DNA of 64,000 nt from Symbiodinium natans (taxonomy: Eukaryota > Sar > Dinophyceae > Suessiales > Symbiodiniaceae): contig CAJNDS010000780.1 of NCBI GenBank assembly GCA_905221605.1, positions 62,001 to 126,000 of the forward strand. Direction: 5' to 3'. Both the position numbers and the translations under genes were made by a program. Shown piece after piece: positions 57,401 through 64,000 of the stretch (positions within the stretch are counted from its first letter, which is position 1; the number at the start of each line of letters is the position of its first letter). The notes beneath the pieces are model-generated. The model was not told where the DNA came from and made no database searches. It saw nothing but the letters and a program-made list of their open reading frames with translations.

Positions 57401-59930
57401 GGGGGACAAGATCTTCACGGCAAGTCGGGAGCTGCAATGCACAAAGCACGCAAAGCACGTGTTTAAGAAAAGAGATCGCCCATCTGCAGGTGCACCAGAA
57501 AGCCAGAATCTGGGTCTCTTTTGTATTGTCGCACGACTGCTCTCCTGTGACGATCTTCAGGGCTCGGCATTGGTTCGTCGTACCATGGGGGCCCAAGGAG
57601 GTCGGTAAGGATTGGGGCAGCTATGCTGCACATCGGCATGTTCGGTTCCTCGGCTCAACGCTTAAACTTGTCAGGGCATGATTGATGAAGACTGTCAGAG
57701 ACGCATTCAGGGCCAAGGATCTGTACGTTTTAAAGCAGGATCCTTGCTCTTGCACGTTATGGCCTTGGCAAGGCATATCGGTGCGAATACGAAGCGAAAC
57801 GCTACATGTGAAGACAGGACTTCCTGGCGCATGGATGCCAGAGATCACAAGAGACTTGAATGTTAGCGAGCAGCTGTAAGCATAGTTGGTGGCAATGCCG
57901 GCGGGTTTGCCCCACCAGTACACCGTCCTTGGAAACAAAGACCCTCTCGAGGACCTGTAACCGCAGCAACCTTCGTATCATATATCATACATAATGAATG
58001 AAATCAGATATGCATTTCTTCAAACGACATATATATATATATACACTATGTAAGACAATGTACTAAGGAGCTCTTCAAGCTCAGGCTCAAAAGGTAGTCG
58101 TCGTCGTGTGTTGTGTCCATCTCGTGCACAACACCACCTCAGGGTCAAACAGACTCTCGCGGCACAGCGGCTCTTAAGCCCCGTACCAGGCAGCAGCGTG
58201 GCCTGGATGATTGTGAAGCTGTAGGCCGGCAGATGGACTTGTAACCCTAATCTCTGAATATGGCCTGGGGGGAAGGGAGCGTACATGCAGAAGACTTCTT
58301 TCGTGCTTTTGCAGCGGAGAATAATGACTTGAACAACATGTGGAACCGTGCCTTTCGTTCGGCTGCTTGTGGAAGGATTTTGGCCAAGTCTTCCACCACC
58401 CTGGCCCTCCCAGTTGCCAGTAAGCCTCCTGACAACGCGTTGCCCGCAGCATCAAAGATCTAGATTCTTCAATGGGGAGCGTGGGGGGGAGGCGGAAGAA
58501 AAGAACCGGGTTTTTCTGCTGTTCTCATGCGTAGGGTCATCCCTCCTCCTTCCCTCCCTTGCCCTTCCTTCCTTTCCCATCTTCCCTCTCCACTTCTCCT
58601 TGCGTCTCTCCACTCTGTCTCTGTAGACAGAGAAGGTCATTGGATTGCTTATTTAATTAAGTGTTCTTCACAGACGTGCTGCAATCCTTCGGCAAGAGCC
58701 GTCATCGTTGAGAGGTGTCTCTCTGAGCCGTTTGTTGATGATGCTATGCACACACTCTTTTTGCCCGCAGGTCAACCTCTTCTCTGGTGGGCCATCATCA
58801 GCTTCGTGGGGAATTCCGAAAAGTGCGATGACTGCAGGCAGGATTTCTAGCACCCACGCTGCCGCAGGGACCCCAAAGCCCCAAAGCCTAAACCTCAAGC
58901 TCCAAACCCTTAACCCCGCAAACCCTGGAGCGACGGAGTGCAGTCGATTTAGTGTGCACCCGTCGTGCCTTTAGGGCGACGTTGCTTGCCGTATCTTTTA
59001 GGCCGAAGCTACATGCAACACAAGAAAGGGAGGTTACTTTAGGAAAACTACTGTAGCATATGCGGCATATGCCTTGGCTCGATGCAGCTTGACTTGAAGC
59101 CATGTAAGATCTATACCCCTTTAGGTATCTACCGCCGAACTCTGCAGTCCTGATTGTCATGGTTGTGCGCCGGGTAGCAGACCCCGTGGTTCAGCGCAGC
59201 CAAACCCAACACGGAGTAGGAGCCATTGGTGTCCTGGGGCCAAAACTTCAAAAACTCATAAAAACCATGCAAGATCAGCGCAGGCTATTCAAGCCAGGGA
59301 GCACAAACAAGCCTCGGCATGCAACACCGGACGCTCTTCGTCGTCGCAACAAAGCGTATGAACCCAAGTGCGGAACATGCACCCAAACAAACTTGCCCGC
59401 CAGCTTTGGTGTTAGACGCCCCGACAAGGCTGTAGCACAACTCAACGACAGGAACGTAAAAACTAGCCAAACACAGATCTAGAATATGCATGAGACCCTG
59501 TATGCAAGCACCGACACCGTCGCCACGGCTACACGCCCCCACACCCTTCTCCTTTCACTCCCCATCTCCAAAATCAACGTTGCGCATAGTCTGTGCCAAG
59601 CAGCACGTTCAATGTTCTATGTCGGATCTGCTAACACGGCCAAACAAGGGAAGAACGCAGAGGTGGTCGGAAAGAGGGATCCGTAACCATAAGGATTCGG
59701 ACGACGTGCAACTGCCCAGCATTGCCACAGCTTGGGCTGGACCCATGTACCCATGTCAAGAATCCCAAACTTGGACGCCCTCAACGCGAACAGGTCGCAA
59801 ACAATGCACAACAAACAAATGTCCGACCATGTCAATCACCTGGAGCTGTTCTTCGGCCGTGCCGCGCGTTGAAGTATCCAGCATTGCGCATTACGCACTC
59901 CTGCACTCTGTCACAAGATCTTCCTTAACC
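54490..59930. other. Gene-poor stretch with isolated exon candidates
   Basis: No family motif found. Minus-strand candidates: about 56470-56340 (LLRLQVGGKDLARALLQLG), 57440-57318 (SRTRKLSDPQLLRAWAGK), 58420-58260 (VVEDLAKILPQAAERKARFH) and 58898-58668 (AAWVLEILPAVIALFGIPHE). Plus-strand candidate: 57682-57879 (TVRDAFRAKDLYVLKQDP, VRIRSETLHVKTGLPGAW). At 57.7 and 58.3 kb both strands look equally protein-like. A C-run lies near 55260 and a short AT microsatellite near 58030. Confidence 0.35.
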
Positions 59931-59938
59931 TAGACTAC

Positions 59939-60104
59939 CCTTGGCTTGTGGCAATGCCTCCACACACACAACCGTAGTATGCATGGGAGTCTTCCAGAAA
60001 CTTCTGGAGCAGCTCAATCTTGGGAATTCCATGCGCCTCCCAGAAGGTGCGCGCCCCCACCGGCCGGCCCATCTCGTCCTCGTGCTCCGGTGGCGCCGGC
60101 ATTC
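59939..60104 (-). CDS. Unidentified protein, probable exon
   Basis: Exon start at 60104 is marked by a pyrimidine tract and CCCAG followed by GA. It reads MPAPPEHEDEMGRPVGART, FWEAHGIPKIELLQKFLED, SHAYYG; a GGTTGTG donor may follow near 59970. The intron before it contains CCCTGAACCCTAAGCCCTGA, a telomere-like stretch. The frame at 60134-60454 (REVYQVCSAVRWLLERGSES ...) could be the preceding exon. No family is recognised. Confidence 0.45.
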
Positions 60105-60978
60105 CTGGGAGGAAGAAGAAGCTGCTTCAGGGCTTAGGGTTCAGGGTTCAGGGTTGAAATTCCGAGGCCCCTTGCGAATTTAACTTCTCTAAGAACACTT
60201 CCGTTTTGCGATCGCCAAAAAAGTTCGAAGAGAGAACGCTCCCATCTTCCTGAAAAAGCTAAATACAACCATTTCGGCTGCCACAAATAAGAGGTCTCCC
60301 AATCGAGGACCGACTCAGATCCTCTTTCTAACAGCCAACGCACGGCAGAACATACCTGGTACACTTCTCGAATTTGTTGATGCAAATGTGGCTGTACACG
60401 TCTCCTGTGTGTGCGCTGCGGCCCAAACCTCAAGGACAAGGTCCTACACACCATACCTCAAAAACCGGGTCCTGCGCAGCCTTAAACCTAACTTTGTGAA
60501 GTCGACCAGCACTGGACTTGCACTCAGCCAATGCAATCACAGCCCGGTCACGCTGTTTTACGACTTCGTGAGTCCAAGCACTTGTGCAGCTACGCCCGAA
60601 CGCACGACGACAGCAACCCTCAGCAGCCCTAAACAGCCCTTTCCCTAAAGGTCCTCACCCTTTTGCTGGTGGGCGAGGCTCTTGCATCCTCGAGCTGGTC
60701 TCTAGCTGCCAGTACGCAGACTATGGTACAAATGGTACACTGTACAAACTACCGGCCCTAAGCTACGGCTACGGCTACTCACCTATCCAGAACTACCCTA
60801 CGGGCTACCGGACTCAGCGAGAGCCGCGCACATTGCTTGTGCCGCAGCCAGTGCAACTCGCACGCGCTTCGGCGAGCGCACTGCCGCGACCAGGACACGG
60901 TCCGCAGCACCTGCAAAAGAGCACCCTCGGCACGAGGGGCCACAGGCAGGGCGGAGGAGAAAAGTGCGGGGAATGCAA

Positions 60979-61000
60979 AATGGGCAGGTTTCGAACCTGC
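60979..61000 (-). other. tRNA T-arm-like / pol III B-box-like hairpin
   Basis: On the minus strand, GGCAGGTTCGAAACCTGCCC forms a hairpin whose core GGTTCGAAACC fits the B-box pattern GGTTCGANNCC. I find no matching A box or acceptor stem upstream, so it is not a tRNA gene. It lies about 125 bases downstream of the PLD-like frame's stop and could be a SINE or retroelement tail, or chance. Confidence 0.3.
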
Positions 61001-61124
61001 CGCGGCTCTCCGCCCGCAGTCAAGAAAAAGAAAGTGCAAAAGGTTGGCGAAGCAACGTGCCGTGCTGCAACGCCTGCTCTGATAATGCGTGGATGCATAC
61101 CACGCCGCGCCGACTGGCCGCAGC

Positions 61125-61766
61125 CTACTCGATACCCCGTGGAGCAGTGTTGGGGGCACGAGTGGCGTTGCCAGCAACGTTGGAGCTACTGGCTCGCTCC
61201 AACTGAGGGCGCTTTGCAACCGCCTCATCGAGGGAGAATGCCTCAGCCGACACCCTCTGGAAATCCTCGATGTAGGACTGCGCGACAGGGTGCGTCTCGG
61301 GGACCTCAAGCTTAAGCCCTGCCTCCGCATTGGCTTTGCTGCTTGTGGTAAAATTGAGGCTCCCAATCAGCACCACCGCGCCATCAGGCCGCAGTAGGCA
61401 AAGGGCTTTGGCATGGTGCAGCCCTTGAATCCCGGTGCCTACCTTAGCCCCGCGGCCGTCGCGAGCATAGGCGTCGCGCAAGGATGTGCCGCAACCCACC
61501 TTCACCTCGGCACCTGCGGCCGCCAAGCGTTTCAACGCTTGCCACTGAAGCTTGGTGCGGTGGCATTGTCCCATGTCGGCGACAATCCGAACGCTTGCGC
61601 CCTTGCCAAGCGACGCTTCGATTGCCTCGATGCAGGATGGGCAATCTAAGCTGTAAGCCCGGATGTAGATCACATCCTCTGCTGCTCCAGACCCAAGCAG
61701 CGTCTGGGCGGCCTGAACGTATGGCCCGCCCGCAAGGAATTCCGCTTCTTTTTGACTGGAGAACTC
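61125..61766 (-). CDS. Phospholipase-D-like (HKD) domain, third frame of the RanBP2/SWIM/PLD locus
   Basis: The frame is open from 61766 (after a TAG) to the stop at 61125. The PLD-like domain starts near 61735 with VQAAQTLLGSGAAEDVIYIR, then AYSLDCPSCIEAIEASLGKG, RIVADMGQCHRTKLQWQALK and the HKD region LHHAKALCLL ... IGSLNFTTSSKANAEAGL. Counting from GTG at 61673, the motif is H87-x-K89, D97, G104-S105-x-N107; the Asp is three residues further from the Lys than in the usual HxKx4D. One HKD only, as in mitochondrial cardiolipin hydrolase (MitoPLD/Zucchini), which works as a dimer. The family contains phosphodiesterases and nucleases. It connects to the preceding SWIM frame by a -1 shift (possible at CAAAAAG near 61750) or by an intron ending CTAG/GAG at 61767. 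Confidence 0.7.
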   Translation of the reverse strand, partial: EFSSQKEAEFLAGGPYVQAAQTLLGSGAAEDVIYIRAYSLDCPSCIEAIEASLGKGASVRIVADMGQCHRTKLQWQALKRLAAAGAEVKVGCGTSLRDAYARDGRGAKVGTGIQGLHHAKALCLLRPDGAVVLIGSLNFTTSSKANAEAGLKLEVPETHPVAQSYIEDFQRVSAEAFSLDEAVAKRPQLERASSSNVAGNATRAPNTAPRGIE

Positions 61767-62740
61767 CTAGCGGGGGCTGGGCCCTTGTTCCTCCGGCCTG
61801 GCGTGCGCGCCACAGTGGCAGTGGCGGCACGTTGCACGGAGCCGGACTGTGCGTGGGCTGCGCTCGCTCCATCTGCTGGGGCCGCGGCCAGGTCACGACC
61901 CGCGAGCCCCTGAAAGCAGGAGAGCCCGCGGCTCTTGGCCGCAAGTTGGGAGAAACACCCTTCACTGTTCCCCAAACCCAACACCACCTTACCCTTAGCT
62001 AGGGCATCGGAGGCGGTACTCCGAATGGAGTCTGTGAGCGCAGGACCCGCGCCTCGCTGGGCCGCGTGCAAGAACCCTAGGGATCGAGCGGTGTCCATTG
62101 CGGCATCGCAATGCCCGCAACGTCCCTCTGCCAGGTAAGCACGACAGCCACAGGCAGCTGTCTCCTCCTTGAGGTGCACCCAAACCTTATGGGTCACCCC
62201 TTTCTTGGTGCTCGCGACCTCAAACGTCGCTTCAGAGCCAAGGAGTTGAGACAGCCGCGCCTCAGGGGCCGCGGTGTTGCCATGTCGCAAATGCGCAATG
62301 CGATTGGCAACGGCACGACTCACGTACCACAGAACAGCACTGCACAAGATCACTACCACGAGAGTGATGGCTGTTCCGGCGACCCACACGGTCCGCCTCG
62401 CCCCGTGACCGATTTCCTCGACCACGTCGGCCGAAACCGCTGCAACCGCGTGCATAGAGTCCTCGACAACATGCACAGCCCCGCGGTGCAACTGCAAGGC
62501 AATCGGCGCCGACGCTGCAGCCGCCAGGCCCCACCATCCGTTGATGTTCCCGTTGAGGGCGTGCATCAACCGATTGAGGAGCCCGCGATAGGAAAAACGG
62601 GGTCCGCGGCGGAAGCGGAACACTCGGCGGTGGCCGGGCCGTACCTGCCCCTCCCCTTGGGCTTGCCCTTGGCATCGGACTTGCCTCTGCCCTTCGGCTT
62701 GCCCTGGCCCTTGCCACGGGCGTCTGCCCAAGCACTCCAA
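61670..62740 (-). CDS. SWIM zinc-finger and membrane-helix segment, second frame of the same locus
   Basis: Residues counted from the first codon at 62740, which is not a real start; coding style begins near residue 45. Features: YRGLLNRLMHALNGN (51-65), an amphipathic stretch, one strong membrane helix (about 118-140, VWVAGTAITLVVVILCSAVL), a SWIM zinc finger C197-x-C199-x8-C208-x-H210 (CGCRAYLAEGRCGHC, 62152-62111), then a Ser/Ala/Arg-rich linker with PVKKKRN near the end. SWIM fingers bind DNA or protein and occur in MULE transposases, RAD51-associated proteins and plant FAR1. It overlaps the RanBP2 frame by about 175 nt and the PLD frame by about 100 nt; both changes are -1. Either two indels split one gene, or the frames are joined by shifting or splicing. 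Confidence 0.65.
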   Translation of the reverse strand: MECLGRRPWQGPGQAEGQRQVRCQGQAQGEGQVRPGHRRVFRFRRGPRFSYRGLLNRLMHALNGNINGWWGLAAAASAPIALQLHRGAVHVVEDSMHAVAAVSADVVEEIGHGARRTVWVAGTAITLVVVILCSAVLWYVSRAVANRIAHLRHGNTAAPEARLSQLLGSEATFEVASTKKGVTHKVWVHLKEETAACGCRAYLAEGRCGHCDAAMDTARSLGFLHAAQRGAGPALTDSIRSTASDALAKGKVVLGLGNSEGCFSQLAAKSRGLSCFQGLAGRDLAAAPADGASAAHAQSGSVQRAATATVARTPGRRNKGPAPARSSPVKKKRNSLRAGHTFRPPRRCLGLEQQRM

Positions 62741-63999
62741 GGGTCGCGGCCCTTGCCGTACGTCGCCTCTTCGCGACGTCTCTTGCCGCCCCTCTTCTTG
62801 TGTTTGCTTCTAAGAAGAGGCTGGATCGTTTCCTGATCCATCGCGCGATTGGCCAGAAGGATCTCGTACTCCAGCTCGTCCTGGCTGCTCTCGGAGCCCG
62901 AGTCCTTCTCTTCGCCGCGCCGCGGATCCGGGATCCCGCGGGAAACGACCTCTGCCAAGCGGAGGGGCGTGCTGCACCTAAAGCACAGCTGCCTGAATGA
63001 AAGGTTCCATTCATAGCAGTTAGGGCACTGCCACCCTGCTATGCGGAGCGCCTCGCTGATGTGATCATCGCGCTCCGCCTTCTCCGCCTGGCGCCGCTCC
63101 CGCTTCTTGGCGCGCTCGGCCGCCTGCGCCTCCTCGGCCGCCTGGAGGGCTTCAGCGAGTTCCTCGTCGCTGAGGAGCCTCGCGGCATCTGCCCGCGCTT
63201 GTTGGTCTTCAAGCTCTTCGGCAGAAAACCTCCGCCGCCATTGCTCCGGCGCGGTTTGAGGATCCACCTCCCACCACCCGATGTCGATCCCATTGATCCA
63301 TCGGCCGTCGCACGGGGCGCCCGCATTCGGGCCGCCCGCGTGCGTGGTGAGGCACTGGTCCTCCGTAACCGGGTTGATGGCTTCGCAGAAGAAGCACCGC
63401 CAGCTGCCGTAGGGGTAAAAGCGGCCTTCGACGTAGGCTCGGTTGGCTGGAAGGGCGACCTCGTCCGCCTCATCCGCGGTGGCTGCCTCCATCTCAACCG
63501 AGACCTCCTCGTCCTTGACGACCTCCGCCTCCTCCTCCTGTTCCTCCTTGGCCAGGGGCTCTTCTCGCTCCCGGCCAACTTTGAGGTGGGACTCAGTGCG
63601 AACCTCGGCGCGCATCAAAATGACGTCAAGGCTATCCGCGGCTGGGTCGCCCGCGAAGAAGGAGTCGATCTCCTTGGCATGGAGATCGTCAAGAGGCGTC
63701 ACCAGGTCCGGCGAGTAATCTCGCTTGGAGCGACGCTCGGCCAGGCGTCGCTGGACGTCGCCCTTCGGCGGCTCGAGGGCCCGCCCGCGCGGAGCGGCCT
63801 TCCGCGGAGGCTCGGGATCGGCCTCCTCCGTGGGCTCGCTCTTGGGCGTGGACCCTCCATCGCTTCCCTCTGGAGGGGGGTCCAGCTCGGGGTCGTCGCG
63901 AAGCCACCCCGGCGGATGGCTACCACCATAGATGTGGTGCGATCCATCCTCAAGCTGGATTCGGTCCCCTCGCCTCAGGAGCGGGACCCTCGAGTGATC
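62566..63999 (-). CDS. RanBP2-type zinc-finger protein, first frame of the same locus, truncated by the window edge
   Basis: Open from the right edge (63999) to the stop at 62566, so the start lies outside. Visible parts: RIQLEDGSHHIYGGSHPPGW near the edge, an acidic/Pro linker, a Glu-rich block, a variant finger WRCFFCEAIN...C (about 63400) and a helical Glu/Ala/Lys-rich stretch. Then comes a canonical RanBP2 finger W-x-C-x2-C-x3-N-x6-C-x2-C (WQCPNCYEWNLSFRQLCFRC, 63033-62974), a Ser/Glu segment and a Gly/Lys-rich tail (GKGQGKPKGRGKSDAKGKPK). RanBP2 fingers bind ubiquitin or single-stranded RNA; the basic tail favours RNA. It is followed in the -1 frame by the SWIM segment. GC content is higher here than in the rest of the window. 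It could be a host gene or the first part of a dinoflagellate retroelement. Confidence 0.7.
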   Translation of the reverse strand, partial: DHSRVPLLRRGDRIQLEDGSHHIYGGSHPPGWLRDDPELDPPPEGSDGGSTPKSEPTEEADPEPPRKAAPRGRALEPPKGDVQRRLAERRSKRDYSPDLVTPLDDLHAKEIDSFFAGDPAADSLDVILMRAEVRTESHLKVGREREEPLAKEEQEEEAEVVKDEEVSVEMEAATADEADEVALPANRAYVEGRFYPYGSWRCFFCEAINPVTEDQCLTTHAGGPNAGAPCDGRWINGIDIGWWEVDPQTAPEQWRRRFSAEELEDQQARADAARLLSDEELAEALQAAEEAQAAERAKKRERRQAEKAERDDHISEALRIAGWQCPNCYEWNLSFRQLCFRCSTPLRLAEVVSRGIPDPRRGEEKDSGSESSQDELEYEILLANRAMDQETIQPLLRSKHKKRGGKRRREEATYGKGRDPWSAWADARGKGQGKPKGRGKSDAKGKPKGRGRYGPATAECSASAADPVFPIAGSSIG

Positions 64000-64000
64000 G

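Noticed and set aside
60960-61060. A tRNA gene on the minus strand
   Set aside because: A T-arm-like hairpin is present, but no A box, anticodon arm or matching acceptor stem.
62566-62740. Canonical -1 ribosomal frameshift heptamer at the RanBP2/SWIM overlap
   Set aside because: No X-XXY-YYZ heptamer in the right phase was found; CCCCGTTTTTCC and CAAAAAG only resemble slippery runs, so an indel is at least as likely.

Overview
The window is nuclear DNA of a dinoflagellate, and I cannot name the species. The reasons are these. Introns are short and many start with GC or GA instead of GT, each ending in AG followed by G. Every gene I can identify lies on the minus strand. There are interstitial TTTAGGG/CCCTAAA blocks of the plant, alga and dinoflagellate telomere type, very large satellite fields, and long gene-poor stretches. 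No rRNA, tRNA, CRISPR or bacterial operon structure was seen.

Layout. 1-9.5 kb: AGT/ACT trinucleotide tracts, a broken plus-strand coding remnant (1.5-2.0 kb), an interstitial TTTAGGG block (5.1-5.7 kb), and several unidentified minus-strand exon candidates. 9.6-13.2 kb: an intron-rich amidohydrolase (SsnA/AtzA/TrzN type). 13.6-21.2 kb: two satellite fields, one GAGCTC-rich and quasi-palindromic, the other AT-rich and made of giant hairpins. 22.4-25.2 kb: two tandem genes for ribosomal protein uS7 (eS5/RPS5). 25.3-28 kb: a Lys/Ser-rich, probably nuclear protein and unidentified exons. 28-35.2 kb: mostly non-coding, with an AAAATG microsatellite, a palindrome of about 1.3 kb with telomere-like repeats at its centre, and an AT-rich island split by a GC-rich element. 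38-46 kb: a tandem CCCH zinc-finger protein plus unidentified exons. 46.0-49.2 kb: a signal-peptide-peptidase-like (SPPL) intramembrane protease. 51.5-53.5 kb: an apparently intronless seven-helix CREST-superfamily protein and a small predicted tail-anchored protein. 60-64 kb: three overlapping minus-strand reading frames carrying RanBP2 zinc fingers, a SWIM zinc finger with a membrane helix, and a phospholipase-D-like domain; the first runs off the right edge.

The genes do not form a shared pathway. They look like unrelated housekeeping and membrane genes in one unidirectional array, as is known for dinoflagellates, with repeats between them. The most unusual signals are the uS7 pair (exon 2 almost identical, exons 1 and 3 clearly diverged, introns unrelated and one of them shifted by 7 nt), the RanBP2/SWIM/PLD locus with two successive -1 frame changes, the hairpin satellite, and a two-copy element whose end hairpins differ by compensatory changes. 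Exon boundaries come from manual translation and family motifs; unless a junction is given exactly, it is approximate.
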